Positions 33,985 to 43,348 of a stretch of 64,000 nucleotides of DNA are shown piece by piece. The notes under the pieces are model-generated. The model searched no databases. It was given only the letters and a program-made list of their open reading frames with translations, and was not told the DNA's origin. The DNA comes from Sphingomonas sanguinis NBRC 13937 (GTDB lineage Bacteria; Pseudomonadota; Alphaproteobacteria; Sphingomonadales; Sphingomonadaceae). The position numbers were made by a program, and so were the translations under genes. Every line of letters starts with the position of its first letter. Position 1 is the stretch's first letter. The stretch spans positions 1 through 64,000 of the forward strand of contig NZ_BCTY01000012.1 of assembly GCF_001591005.1 (NCBI RefSeq), read 5' to 3'.

Positions 33985-34164
33985 ATGACGTCGCCTGAGA
34001 TTGACGAAGACTATTTTTACCAGCGTGCCGAAACCGAACTCGAACTGGCCCAGAAGGCGACCCATCCCGCGGCCGTCCGAGCGCATTACATCATCGCGAA
34101 CCACTATCTCGACCGCGTCTATAGCCAGCCCGAGGGCGGCACAGTGATCGAGGCGGCGGAGTAA
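33985..34164 (+). CDS. Small conserved-looking protein, 59 residues
   Basis: ATG 33985 to TAA 34162-34164; GGAG in CCTGGAGACCTGAA gives an 8-base spacing. The protein is amphipathic and helical (RAETELELAQKATHPAAVRAHYIIANHYLDRVY), acidic at both ends, with no signal or membrane segment. This pattern fits the small His/Tyr-rich proteins frequent in sphingomonads, but no function is known to me. It is preceded by about 210 bp after the rpoC terminator with no other gene visible. Confidence 0.65.
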   Translation: MTSPEIDEDYFYQRAETELELAQKATHPAAVRAHYIIANHYLDRVYSQPEGGTVIEAAE

Positions 34165-34301
34165 TCGAACCCAGCTTGCCTTATTGCAGACAGGGTGAAA
34201 CCGGGGACGGATGAATCCCGATCAGCCCTTGGCCGAGCTTTCTATCCGGGGCGGCCTCGCACGGTCGTATCGCCGCCCCCAAATCCCGTCGGTCCCGAAG
34301 C

Positions 34302-35348
34302 TCAGATATCCGCAAACAGGGTGCGCGTGCGGTGGGGCGTCGTGCCCGGGATCGTTGCGGCAAAGATCAGAAGATCGCGCTCGAACCGCGCTCGGGCGGC
34401 GCGTGTCTTGCGGCCATTCTCTTCATAGACCGGACGCTCATCCGCGGGCATGTCGCGCAGCATATCGGCCCACCCGCTGCTGTGGGTGGCGGCATTGTTG
34501 CGTATGAGCAGCGGTGACCGTGCGGGCGGGCCATGGTGGCCGAGCAGCGCCGCGACCCTGGTCATCAAGTGCGCCATATCCGCTTGCGCGCCGTCAATCG
34601 CACATTGCGCCGCCGCCGTGCCACCATAGCAGTCCAGCTGGTGCGCCGTATCGGCATAGTCGGCCATGCTGGCATAGACCCGCGCGAAGGCCACGCGGCG
34701 GGCGGGTGACCAGTCGCGCTTCCACGAGGCGATGGTGCGACCGCGATCCCGGTCGGCCAGGCGGGCGTTGTGGGCGGCGCAGACCCCGCCGCTCATCCCG
34801 CTGCTGATATCGTCGCATAGGGTGAACGGCTTCGATCCGGGGCCTTGGACGGCAAGCTTCTGGAGATGTTCGATCCGCGCCTGGGTCGCGTCCGCCGCAT
34901 CCTCGATCCCGCAGGCCATATGGATCGCCATGTCCAGGTCGCGTGGACCGCCCCAGCCATTGGCATAGGCGACGGCCAGGATGCCCGGGCCGTCGAAATA
35001 AGGAAGCGTGCTATCGTCCCGCGACCGTTCATAGTCCGCCCACGCACAGCGCCGGGCGGCCGCCGGATCGGCAGGACGACCGATGCCGTAGAGCAAGGCC
35101 TCGCTGTCGCAGTTCTGGAGCCCGGCCTGTATCGCATCGGGCGTGTCGCTTGGGGGAGGTGTCAGGTGGACCAGCCGAGCGCACAGCGCGCGCGAAGCTT
35201 TGACCACCGGCGTTTGGGCATAGTCGCCGAGATAGGATAGGTCGGCGGTCGACCAGTCGTAACGCGGTGCCGACGCCGCCGTCAGGGCAAGCGCCACCGC
35301 CAGGACGGCCAGACGCCCCATGCCGGACCAGCAGCGATCGTCGATCAT
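34302..35348 (-). CDS. Secreted Cys-rich protein with Sel1-like pieces
   Basis: 348 residues from ATG 35348 (GAGG 10 bases upstream); ATG 35321 would also retain the signal (MGRLAVLAVALALTAASA). The mature part has seven to eight cysteines, suggesting periplasmic disulphides. Segments LLYGIGRPADPAAARRCAWADYERS and ILAVAYANGWGGPRDLDMAIHMACG resemble degenerate Sel1/TPR-like repeats; the C-terminal half resembles LprI/DUF1311-type proteins only loosely. Function unknown. It is convergent with the 59-residue gene and divergent from the glycosyltransferase-like gene. Confidence 0.7.
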   Translation of the reverse strand: MIDDRCWSGMGRLAVLAVALALTAASAPRYDWSTADLSYLGDYAQTPVVKASRALCARLVHLTPPPSDTPDAIQAGLQNCDSEALLYGIGRPADPAAARRCAWADYERSRDDSTLPYFDGPGILAVAYANGWGGPRDLDMAIHMACGIEDAADATQARIEHLQKLAVQGPGSKPFTLCDDISSGMSGGVCAAHNARLADRDRGRTIASWKRDWSPARRVAFARVYASMADYADTAHQLDCYGGTAAAQCAIDGAQADMAHLMTRVAALLGHHGPPARSPLLIRNNAATHSSGWADMLRDMPADERPVYEENGRKTRAARARFERDLLIFAATIPGTTPHRTRTLFADI

Positions 35349-35525
35349 GGCGTTCAAACCTCGCAAGGATGGTGACGGATATCATCGCCGCCGCCGGGGC
35401 GCGGATCAAATGACAATCGCGGCATGGGCGGCAAGCGGCTGAGGAAAAGCCTTGATAGTTCGCGCCTGAATTCCGTCGACGGGCGGCGGGTCGACAGTCT
35501 CCACCACGCCTCCTAGAGCGCGGTC

Positions 35526-37268
35526 ATGGCAGCCCTTCGTTCCGAACAGACCGCGCGATGGTCGGTCCAGACCCTTTCGCCTGTTTCGTTCGGGCTGATC
35601 TGGCTCGCCGCCTATGTCCTGGCGGTCGCGATCTTCCTGCGCGTGCCCATCGCCAGCGGTTTCGATCTGGGTTTCGGCGATCGCGGCGATGCACTGATCG
35701 AGATGACTATCCTCGAACATTGGCGCAATGTCTGGGCGGGCGTGTCGGCGTGGAATAGCGGCTTCTACTTCCATCCCTATGACGGCACGCTGGGCTATAA
35801 TGACGGTTATTTCCTCTACGGCCTGTCCTATTCCTTTTGGCGGTTGTTCGCCGATCCCTTTCACGCCGACACGCTCAACATCCTGACGTTCAAGACGATC
35901 GGATTTGTCGCCGCCTATGCGCTCGCGACACGTAGCCTGGGTTGGGGGCGGGGGGCGGCCCTGTTCGTCGCCGCCAGCTTCACGATCGCCAGCAACATCC
36001 AACTCCAGGCGGTCCATGCGCAGTTGCAGAGCGTGGCGCTTTTGCCGCTGGCGATGATGCTGGCGATCGCTTGCGTGCAGGCCGAGACGGCGGCGCAGCG
36101 TGGCCGCGCCCGGTTGTGCGCCGTGGCGCTGGCCGCGCTGATGGCGGCGTGGCTGATGACCTCCTATTACATGGCCTGGTTTACGCTTTTCTCCGCCTGT
36201 CTGTTCGTTCTGTGCTGGGCGATCCTCAGCGGTCATGCCCGGCCGATCGCGGCGCTGCGGCTGGTGCGAACCCATGCGGGGACCATCGCCTGTGGGTTCG
36301 GCGCCTTTGCGGTGCTGATCCTGCCCTTCCTCGCGGTCTATCTGCCCAAGCTGCATGAGACGGGGGGCGAGGGCTATTACGACATGCTCGGCTATCTCAT
36401 CACACCGACGATCGACATGATCAATGTCGGGCCGGACAATTACCTTTGGGGCTGGCTGTTCCGGCCGCTGATTGCGCTGCTCCACCATCTGCGGCCCGAC
36501 GACCCGGCCCTGCCCGCGAGGGTGCTGCGCGGCGAGCATGAGGTGGGGTATCCGCCGTTCCTCTGCCTGTTGCTGATCGTCGCGGCCTGGCGGATCATCG
36601 GCCGCCGTCCTGTGGGCGAGGGGCTGATCCCCTCTGTCACGTGGCGGGCCTTTACCCTGGCGATGATCGTGGCCTGGGCGCTGACGCTGCAATTCTGGGA
36701 AGCCTCGCCGTGGAACCTGGTCTTTTATCTGGTGCCGGGAGCCAAGGGCTTGCGGACCGTCTCGCGCTACCAGCTCTGGCTGACCTTGCCGTTCCTGCTG
36801 ATCGTCGTGTTCGCCTGGCGCGCGCGCCTGGCGACCTTGCTGTGCACCCGGCCCCTATGGGCGGCGGCGATCGTCATACTATTGCTCGCCGAGAATCTGA
36901 GTGCCGAAACGGCCGCGCTGCTCAGCCGCCGCGAACAGCGCGCCGCGCTCGATACGATCCCGTCGCCGCCCGCAGGTTGCCAGAGCTTTTACGTCGTCGC
37001 GTCGCGGATGAACGAGCCGATCTATATCAATGCCGAGCTCAACGCTCTGTATCCGCACAATGTCGATGCGATGTTCCTGGCCGAACAATGGCGGGTGCCG
37101 ACGATCAACGGCTTCTCGACCTTCAACCCGCCCGACTGGAACTTCGCCGATCCGTTGCGCGCCGATTACGACGCGCGAGTGGCGCGCTATGTTGCGCGGC
37201 ACCGGTTGCAGGGAGTCTGCCGTCTCGACATGCGGCGGGCCCAGCCCTGGGCGCGGTTTAGGATATAA
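35526..37268 (+). CDS. Polytopic membrane protein, GT-C glycosyltransferase-like
   Basis: 580 residues with about ten or more hydrophobic segments and an acidic pair early in the first outward loop (FGDRGDALIEMTILEHWRNVW), then a large C-terminal soluble tail. This layout resembles GT-C fold or YfhO-like lipid-linked sugar transferases, where acidic residues in loop 1 are catalytic. No diagnostic motif allows a substrate call. It is a single gene, and the next ORF begins 88 bp later. Confidence 0.62.
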   Translation: MAALRSEQTARWSVQTLSPVSFGLIWLAAYVLAVAIFLRVPIASGFDLGFGDRGDALIEMTILEHWRNVWAGVSAWNSGFYFHPYDGTLGYNDGYFLYGLSYSFWRLFADPFHADTLNILTFKTIGFVAAYALATRSLGWGRGAALFVAASFTIASNIQLQAVHAQLQSVALLPLAMMLAIACVQAETAAQRGRARLCAVALAALMAAWLMTSYYMAWFTLFSACLFVLCWAILSGHARPIAALRLVRTHAGTIACGFGAFAVLILPFLAVYLPKLHETGGEGYYDMLGYLITPTIDMINVGPDNYLWGWLFRPLIALLHHLRPDDPALPARVLRGEHEVGYPPFLCLLLIVAAWRIIGRRPVGEGLIPSVTWRAFTLAMIVAWALTLQFWEASPWNLVFYLVPGAKGLRTVSRYQLWLTLPFLLIVVFAWRARLATLLCTRPLWAAAIVILLLAENLSAETAALLSRREQRAALDTIPSPPAGCQSFYVVASRMNEPIYINAELNALYPHNVDAMFLAEQWRVPTINGFSTFNPPDWNFADPLRADYDARVARYVARHRLQGVCRLDMRRAQPWARFRI

Positions 37269-37356
37269 CGGGCACGTGACGGAACCCGCATAGGCCGGTC
37301 GTCAACTATGGAACCATCATTGCGCAGGGCGGTGCCAAGCCAGTAGCGTCCGGCCT

Positions 37357-38106
37357 ATGGTCAACCGAACCTGTCCTACGCCCCTCGAGGCGCTGACGAT
37401 TGCAGATGCCGTATTTCATGCCCGGTACGGTGGCGCGGCCTTTGCCTATGTCGCCGGGGCCATCATGCGCGGTGAAGGCACGTATCTGTCGCATATCGAC
37501 CTGGTTGTCGTCTTCGATCGCCTCGACGCGGCACGGCGGGAATCCTTCCTTGTCGATGGGGTGCCGGTCGAGGCATTCGTCCACGATCCAGAGACGCTGG
37601 CCTGGTTCGTCGAGGAGGACATAGCGCGGGGCCGCCCGAGCATTCTGAACATGATCGTCGAGGGATCGGTCATCGGTGCCCATCCGGATTCGGCGGAAGC
37701 TTTGCGCGCGAATATATCCGTACGTCTGGCTAGCGGTCCGCCACCGCTTTCGACAGCGGTGTTGAATGCTCTGCGGTACGAGATCACGGACGCGATCGAC
37801 GACCTTCTGGGGGATCGGCGTGCAGACGAAGTAATGGCGATCGGAGCCTTGCTCCATCCCAAGCTGGTCGAACTTGTCTTGCGGGGCAGGGGGCATTGGA
37901 ATGGGGCTGGCAAATGGGCGCCCCGTCTTCTGGCGAAAATGGATACAGGCTTGGCGGGTAGGTTCGACACAGCCTTTCGCGCGCTGTTCGCCGAAGGCGA
38001 TCCTGGCCTCGTGATCGCGTTGGCGGACGCGGAACTGGCACACCATGGCGGCAGGCTCTTCGACGGCGATTGCCGAGAAGCGCCCGCATCCTGGCGTATC
38101 GTCTGA
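37357..38106 (+). CDS. Nucleotidyltransferase-like protein, altered active site
   Basis: 249 residues. AYVAGAIMRGEGTYLSHIDLVVVFD corresponds to the MNT/kanamycin-type GSxxRGxxTxxSDxDL motif, but the first metal Asp is His (SHID) and the initial Ser is Ala, so one metal ligand is missing. A helical C-terminal domain of ~130 residues follows (RYEITDAIDDLL...). Similar proteins annotated as nucleotidyltransferase-domain proteins modify tRNA, proteins or small molecules; this one may be inactive or use another ligand. It ends 14 bp before the shared hairpin at 38121. Confidence 0.7.
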   Translation: MVNRTCPTPLEALTIADAVFHARYGGAAFAYVAGAIMRGEGTYLSHIDLVVVFDRLDAARRESFLVDGVPVEAFVHDPETLAWFVEEDIARGRPSILNMIVEGSVIGAHPDSAEALRANISVRLASGPPPLSTAVLNALRYEITDAIDDLLGDRRADEVMAIGALLHPKLVELVLRGRGHWNGAGKWAPRLLAKMDTGLAGRFDTAFRALFAEGDPGLVIALADAELAHHGGRLFDGDCREAPASWRIV

Positions 38107-38120
38107 AGGACTCGCCAAAC

Positions 38121-38152
38121 GAAAAGGGCGACCCCCGAAGGGGCCGCCCTTA
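38121..38152 (-). terminator. Terminator of rplJL, probably bidirectional
   Basis: AAGGGCGGCCCC / GGGGTCGCCCTT (minus-strand sense) form a 12-bp stem with TTCG loop and TTTT after it. It lies 53 bp downstream of the rplL stop and 15 bp downstream of the convergent gene. Confidence 0.88.
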
Positions 38153-38204
38153 ACTTTAGCTCGCCAAGCGAACGGGTGAGGCCGGTTGCCCAGCCGCAGT
38201 CCGA

Positions 38205-38579
38205 TTACTTGAGCTCGACGGTCGCGCCGGCTTCTTCGAGCTGCTTCTTGATCTTCTCGGCCTCGTCCTTGGCAATGCCTTCCTTGACGGGCTTCGGAGC
38301 GCCTTCGACCAGCGCCTTGGCTTCGGTCAGGCCCAGGCCGGTGATCGCGCGGACTTCCTTGATGACGTTGATCTTCTTGCCACCGTCGCCGGTGAGGATC
38401 ACGTCGAATTCGGTCTTCTCTTCAGCGGCCGGAGCAGCAGCGCCGCCAGCAGCAGGAGCCGCGGCAACAGCAGCGGCGGCCGAGACGCCCCACTTCTCTT
38501 CGAGCATCTTCGAGAGCTCAGCGGCTTCGAGGACGGTCAGCTCGCTCAGCTGGTCAACCAGCGCGTTCAGGTCTGCCAT
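38205..38579 (-). CDS. rplL: 50S ribosomal protein L7/L12
   Basis: 124 residues. The N-terminal dimerisation helices ([25 protein letters not shown]), Ala-rich hinge, and C-terminal domain [38 protein letters not shown] are all present. It forms the L7/L12 stalk on L10 that recruits translation factors. It is 73 bp downstream of rplJ in the same operon and ends in a strong terminator. Nothing is unusual in the protein itself, only its position away from rpoB. Confidence 0.98.
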   Translation of the reverse strand: MADLNALVDQLSELTVLEAAELSKMLEEKWGVSAAAAVAAAPAAGGAAAPAAEEKTEFDVILTGDGGKKINVIKEVRAITGLGLTEAKALVEGAPKPVKEGIAKDEAEKIKKQLEEAGATVELK

Positions 38580-38652
38580 GTTCTTATCTCCAATACGGGC
38601 CGGGTAAAATGGCCCGAGTGTGTCAGTTCAAATCGTCGTATTCGCCCGAAGA

Positions 38653-39174
38653 TCAGGCGGCTTCCTTGTCCTTGTCGGCATAAGCCGCCAGGACGCGGGC
38701 GATCTGCGCCGCGGGGGCCTGGGTGATGGTTGCCAGCTTCGTGGCAGGCGCCACGATGAGGCCGACAATCTTCGCCCGGAGCTCGTCCAGCGAGGGCAGA
38801 GTCGCCAGCGCCTGCACGCCTGCGACATCAAGGACATTCGCACCCATCGATCCGCCGACGATCTCGAACTTGTCGGTCGTCTTGGCGAAGTCCACGGCCA
38901 CCTTGGCGGCGGCCACGGGATCGATCGAGCTGGCAATGCCGACGGGACCCGTCAGCATGTCAGCGACACCGGCATAGTCGGTGCCCTGGGCTGCGATCTT
39001 GGCAAGCCGGTTCTTCGAGACCTTGTAGGTCGCGCCAGCTTCCCGCATCTTCGTGCGCAGGGCCGTCGACTGGGCGACGGTCATGCCGTGGTTGCGGGTG
39101 ATGACCACCACGCCAACCTCGTTGAAGTTGCGGTTCAGTTCGGCGACGGCCTGGCTCTTTTGATCGCGATCCAT
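38653..39174 (-). CDS. rplJ: 50S ribosomal protein L10
   Basis: 173 residues; anchors the L7/L12 stalk on 23S rRNA and autoregulates its operon by binding the mRNA leader. GGAG in GGAGAATGGC is 6 bases before ATG 39174, which fixes the start over ATG 39186 and a long upstream extension. Motifs VVVITRNHGMTVAQSTALRTKMREAGATYKVSKNRLAKIA are typical L10. rplK and rplA are not in the window. It is transcribed away from phoX. Confidence 0.97.
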   Translation of the reverse strand: MDRDQKSQAVAELNRNFNEVGVVVITRNHGMTVAQSTALRTKMREAGATYKVSKNRLAKIAAQGTDYAGVADMLTGPVGIASSIDPVAAAKVAVDFAKTTDKFEIVGGSMGANVLDVAGVQALATLPSLDELRAKIVGLIVAPATKLATITQAPAAQIARVLAAYADKDKEAA

Positions 39175-39186
39175 GCCATTCTCCAT

Positions 39187-39405
39187 GGTTGGAACGGCCG
39201 CGAACGACCATCCCGGTTGCTTGACCGGGGGGTGTGACCACCCCTCGGGGTGTCCAGCGATGGGGAATGGGCAACCGACGCGTGAGAAACGCGGGGCAGA
39301 CCGGGCGGGACCAGCGAGTGGCACGACCGGCAAAATCCTTTTCCCCGTCTCGGCAGGCAATTAAGCCAGGGCATATTCCCCGGCACCTGCTGTCTTGGAC
39401 GGAAT
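39187..39405 (-). promoter_or_regulatory. Probable L10 leader upstream of rplJ
   Basis: The region has several hairpins on the minus strand, including a pair of similar CAAGACAGCAGGTGCC and GCCTGCCGAGACGG segments and a GGTCAAGC-rich element close to the start. L10 leaders of alphaproteobacteria share this general AGACAGCAGGTG-type core. The mRNA leader would let free L10 repress translation. Position and motif fit, but the fold was not modelled. Confidence 0.45.
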
Positions 39406-39487
39406 CCGGTGGGGCAAACCCATCGGATGCGGGCGCGCCTTCGCAGGATCGAAGGCGGGAGTCAAGGTCCGCGGCAAGATGAATGCA

Positions 39488-39527
39488 ATGTCATGCGAGA
39501 GTCATTCGTCCGTCATGGCCATGACGC
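39488..39527 (+). promoter_or_regulatory. PHO-box array upstream of phoX
   Basis: Four 7-mers at exact 11-bp steps: ATGTCAT (39488), GAGTCAT (39499), CCGTCAT (39510) and the weaker ATGACGC (39521), separated by GCGA, TCGT and GGCC. The period and the TGTCAT core match tandem PhoB half-sites (consensus CTGTCAT, 4-bp gaps). The start of phoX is 90 bp downstream, so this is a good phosphate-starvation activator site. Confidence 0.78.
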
Positions 39528-39616
39528 GGAAACGAAGCCTGCATGACTTGGTTGGGAGGCAAAGCCCAGGCCACTGACCGCGCGTCCTGTCCCCGCGCGG
39601 CGCCGGGGGATTTTTC

Positions 39617-42097
39617 ATGTCGGATATCAACAGTCTGGTCGCCTATGACGATGGCGACATCGATACCAACCGCTCGACCAACACCCATATGAGCGACCTG
39701 ATCGCCACCCGCCTGTCGCGCCGCCAGACGCTGCGCCACGGGGTGTCGGCGATGACGACCGCGCTGTTCGGTGGCGCGCTGCTGGCCGGTTGCGACGACG
39801 AGACTCCGCAGGGCGTCACCGCCACGGCGGCGGGCAGCACCGCCAGCGTCGCGGCGGGCCGCCCGGTCACGCTGACCGGCACGGTGGGCTCGGGGCAGGT
39901 GGCCAATGTCAACTGGAGCCAGACGGCGGGCCCGTCGGTCACGCTGACGGGCACCAACCAGCTGGTCGCCTCGTTCCGCGCGCCCGCCGTCGCCACCGCG
40001 ACGCAGCTGGCCTTCAAGCTGGAGATCACCAGCCGCGACGGCGTCGTCACCAACAACACGGTGACCATCACCGTCACGCCGATCACGCTCGACTTCACCG
40101 CCGTGCCGCACAGCCTGGCGGACGTGGTGACGGTGCCTGCTGGCTATAGCGTCAGCGTGCTGTACCGGCTGGGCGATCCGATCGCTTCGGGCGTCGCGGC
40201 CTATGCCAATAACGGCACTGACACGAACTTCGCGCAGCGTGCGGGCGATCATCATGACGGCATGAGCTATTTCGGGCTCGCGGCATCGGGGACCAGCCCG
40301 GACCCGAGCAACAGCACGCGCGGCCTGCTGGTCCTGAACCACGAGAATATCAGCGAGCAATATCTGCACGTGAACGGCCAGTCGCCCGCCCCCCGCCCGG
40401 AGAGCGAGGCGATCAAGGAGATCGAGTGCCACGGCGTCTCGGTGATCGAGGTGACGCGGACCAATGGCGCGTGGAGCTATGTCCAGGCCTCTGGGCTGAA
40501 CCGCCGCATCACGCCGAACACGCCGATGGCGTTCAGCGGGCCGGTCAAGGGCAATGGCTGGCTGAAGACCGCCTATTCGACCGACGGCACCGGCGGGCGC
40601 GGCACGATCAACAACTGCGCCAATGGCACGATGGCGTGGAACACCTATCTGACCAACGAGGAGAATTGGGCGGGCTATTTCCGTCGTAGCTCGGGCGATG
40701 CGGCGGTGCGCGCCACGACCAATGCAAAGCAGAATGCCTCGCTCGCCCGCTATGGCATCGGCGAAGGCCGCTCGGGCAATTATGGCTGGACGACGGTCAC
40801 GCCATCGGACGCGTCGAGCACCGTCTTCCGCCGCTGGAACGCGACCGCCAATGCCGCGCTTGCCGCCGATGGCACGGCCGATTTCCGGAACGAGCCGTTC
40901 CAGTTCGGCTGGGTGGTCGAGATCGATCCGTTCAACCCGGCCTCGACCCCGCGCAAGCGCACCGCGCTGGGCCGCATGAACCATGAAGGCTGCCAGAGCG
41001 GCCGGATGATCGCGGGCGTCCGTCCGGCCTTCTATATGGGCGATGACGCGCAGAACGAATATATCTACAAGTTCGTGTCGGCGACGCCGTGGAGCGCCTC
41101 GGACGCCAGCGCGACCGACCGTCTGGCGGTGGGCGACAAGTATCTGGACAACGGCACGCTTTATGTCGCCAAGTTCAACGCCGATGGCACCGGCATGTGG
41201 ATGCCCCTGGTGTTCGGTCAGAACGGGCTGAACGCGTCGAACAGCATCTATCCCTTTGCCGACCAGGCCGATGTCCTGATCAACACCCGTTTGGCGGGCG
41301 ATGCGCTGGGCGCGACCAAGATGGACCGTCCCGAATGGACCGCCGTCAACCCTGCGACCGGCGAGATGTATTGCACCCTGACCAACAATGCCTCGCGCAA
41401 GCCGGTGGCGTCGGGCAGCAATACGGGTGTCGATGCGGCCAACCCGCGCTCCTATGTCGATGCGCCTTCGACCTCGGTCGGCAATCGCAACGGCCATATC
41501 ATCCGCATCCGCGAGGCGAACGACACGACCGAGGCGACCAGCTTCACCTGGGACGTCTATGCGTTCGGCGCGGGCGCGGACCTAGACCCGACCAATATCA
41601 ACCTGTCGGGGCTGGACGCGACCAACGACTTCTCGTCGCCCGACGGCCTGTGGTTCAGCCTGCCGAGCAATGTCGCCGGGCAAGCGACGCCGGTGATGTG
41701 GATTCAGACCGATGACGGGGCCTTCACCGACGTCACCAACTGCATGATGCTGGCCGCGATCCCCGGCCGGGTCGGCGATGGCGGCACCCGTTCGGTGACG
41801 AGCAGCGCGGGCGGGGCGACCGCGACGGTCACCACCCGCATCGGCAAGGCGCCCGGCGTCACGCTGAAGCGCTTCCTGGTGGGTCCGAAGCAGTGCGAGA
41901 TCACCGGCATCCACTCGACGCCGGACGGCACCTCGGTCTTCGTCAACATCCAGCATCCGGGCGAGGGCGCGAGCAGCCCGTCGGCCCCGACCAGCAACTG
42001 GCCGGACAGCCAGTCGGGCAGCGCGGCGGCGACCGTCCGCCCGCGTTCGGCCACCATCGTCATCACCAAGAACGACGGCGGCGTGGTCGCGATCTGA
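39617..42097 (+). CDS. phoX: PhoX-type alkaline phosphatase, Tat lipoprotein
   Basis: 826 residues. The N-terminus has a Tat motif (LSRRQTLRHG, RR at 35-36) followed by a hydrophobic stretch and lipobox LLAGC with Cys59, so it looks like a Tat-exported lipoprotein. A ~90-residue beta domain (about 65-150, PKD/Ig-like) is inserted before the DUF839 PhoX propeller (LVLNHENISEQYL, NGTMAWNTYLTNEENW, SPDGLWFS, MWIQTDDG). PhoX uses calcium and iron to strip phosphate from monoesters during phosphate starvation. GGGGGA precedes the ATG, and a PHO-box array lies upstream. Confidence 0.88.
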   Translation: MSDINSLVAYDDGDIDTNRSTNTHMSDLIATRLSRRQTLRHGVSAMTTALFGGALLAGCDDETPQGVTATAAGSTASVAAGRPVTLTGTVGSGQVANVNWSQTAGPSVTLTGTNQLVASFRAPAVATATQLAFKLEITSRDGVVTNNTVTITVTPITLDFTAVPHSLADVVTVPAGYSVSVLYRLGDPIASGVAAYANNGTDTNFAQRAGDHHDGMSYFGLAASGTSPDPSNSTRGLLVLNHENISEQYLHVNGQSPAPRPESEAIKEIECHGVSVIEVTRTNGAWSYVQASGLNRRITPNTPMAFSGPVKGNGWLKTAYSTDGTGGRGTINNCANGTMAWNTYLTNEENWAGYFRRSSGDAAVRATTNAKQNASLARYGIGEGRSGNYGWTTVTPSDASSTVFRRWNATANAALAADGTADFRNEPFQFGWVVEIDPFNPASTPRKRTALGRMNHEGCQSGRMIAGVRPAFYMGDDAQNEYIYKFVSATPWSASDASATDRLAVGDKYLDNGTLYVAKFNADGTGMWMPLVFGQNGLNASNSIYPFADQADVLINTRLAGDALGATKMDRPEWTAVNPATGEMYCTLTNNASRKPVASGSNTGVDAANPRSYVDAPSTSVGNRNGHIIRIREANDTTEATSFTWDVYAFGAGADLDPTNINLSGLDATNDFSSPDGLWFSLPSNVAGQATPVMWIQTDDGAFTDVTNCMMLAAIPGRVGDGGTRSVTSSAGGATATVTTRIGKAPGVTLKRFLVGPKQCEITGIHSTPDGTSVFVNIQHPGEGASSPSAPTSNWPDSQSGSAAATVRPRSATIVITKNDGGVVAI

Positions 42098-42188
42098 TCG
42101 CCTGATCGCATCGTAAGCCGAGGGGGGCGGGAAGGTGATTGCCTTCCCGCCCCCTTTGGCGTTGAAGGGCCCGCGAAAGGGATTGGGC

Positions 42189-43274
42189 ATGACGACGACA
42201 CGGCGCGAGATACTGGCAGGTGCGACGGCGATCGGGCTGGGCACGGCTCTTCCGGCCGTGGCGCGGATGCCGGGACGCGACCGGCTGATCGCGGGCACCT
42301 ACGCCCATGAGGGCGGCAAGGGGCTGTACCCCATCGTCGACGGCCGCCTGGGCGCGCCGGTGCACGGGGTCGTCAACGCGTCCTATGGCGTCGGCAACGG
42401 GCCGGGCGGGGCCTTTTATCTCCTGCGCGAAGAAAGCCAGGGACAGGTGACCGGCTATGGTCCGGGCTGGAAGGTCCGGGGTGGGGCGTCGACCGGCGGC
42501 GCGGACCCATGCCATGTCGCGCTCGACCGCAGCGCCGCCTGTCTGGCGGTCGCCAATTATTCGAGCGGTTCGGTCGCCTTCTACCAGCTCGACCGCAAGA
42601 CCGGGGCGCCGGGCGAGGCCAAGGTATTCCAGCATCACGGCAACGGCCCCAATGCCGAGCGTCAGGCCGGACCGCACGCGCATTGGGTGGGGTTCAGCCC
42701 CGACCGGCGCTGGCTGCACGCGGTCGATCTGGGGGCGGATGCGATCTTCGCCTATCGTTTCGATCCGGTCGCGCGGACGCTGGCCGAGCCGGTGGTGGGC
42801 TGGCAGGCCCAGGCGGGGGCGGGGCCGCGACATATGGTCCGTCACCCGACCCTGCCACGCGCCTATGTCGCCTGCGAGTTGCAGACCCGGCTGTTCGTCC
42901 TCGATGCGTTGCCCGACGGCCGGTTCCGCACGGCGGGCGAGCAGGCGCTGGTGCCGGAGGGCGGTCCCGCCTCCTATGCCGCGCATATCGTGATCGATCG
43001 CGCGGGGCGGACGCTCTATGTCTCCAATCGCGGGGCGAACAGCATCACCGTCTTCGCGCTGGATGCGAAGGGCGAGCCCCGGCTGGTGCAGCATGTCCCG
43101 ACCGGCGGCAACTGGCCGCGCTTCTTCCTGCTGCGCGAGGGGCGGGCCGAGATGCTGGTCGCGAACGAGCGGTCGGGCACGGTCAACGCCTTCCACATCG
43201 GCAAGGACGGGCGGCTGACCGCGACCGGGCGGAGCATCGCCATTCCCGGCGTGGTGTTCCTGGCGGAGGTTTAA
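42189..43274 (+). CDS. Periplasmic beta-propeller lactonase-like protein
   Basis: 361 residues from ATG 42189 with a Tat-style start (TTTRREILAGATAIG). The body repeats propeller blades (HVALDRSAACLAVANYSSGSV; HWVGFSPDRRWLHAVDLG; HIVIDRAGRTLYVSNRGAN) as in the Pgl/YkgB 6-phosphogluconolactonase family. Those enzymes are usually cytoplasmic; an exported member may act on other lactones or only bind ligands. The gap of 91 bp from phoX leaves open a shared transcript. The reaction is not proved by sequence. Confidence 0.78.
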   Translation: MTTTRREILAGATAIGLGTALPAVARMPGRDRLIAGTYAHEGGKGLYPIVDGRLGAPVHGVVNASYGVGNGPGGAFYLLREESQGQVTGYGPGWKVRGGASTGGADPCHVALDRSAACLAVANYSSGSVAFYQLDRKTGAPGEAKVFQHHGNGPNAERQAGPHAHWVGFSPDRRWLHAVDLGADAIFAYRFDPVARTLAEPVVGWQAQAGAGPRHMVRHPTLPRAYVACELQTRLFVLDALPDGRFRTAGEQALVPEGGPASYAAHIVIDRAGRTLYVSNRGANSITVFALDAKGEPRLVQHVPTGGNWPRFFLLREGRAEMLVANERSGTVNAFHIGKDGRLTATGRSIAIPGVVFLAEV

Positions 43275-43348
43275 GGGGGCACCAAACCCGGCCAAGAACG
43301 CACCCCTCGGGAGGAGGGGCTTATCGAATCCCAACTCCAAAGGCGGCC

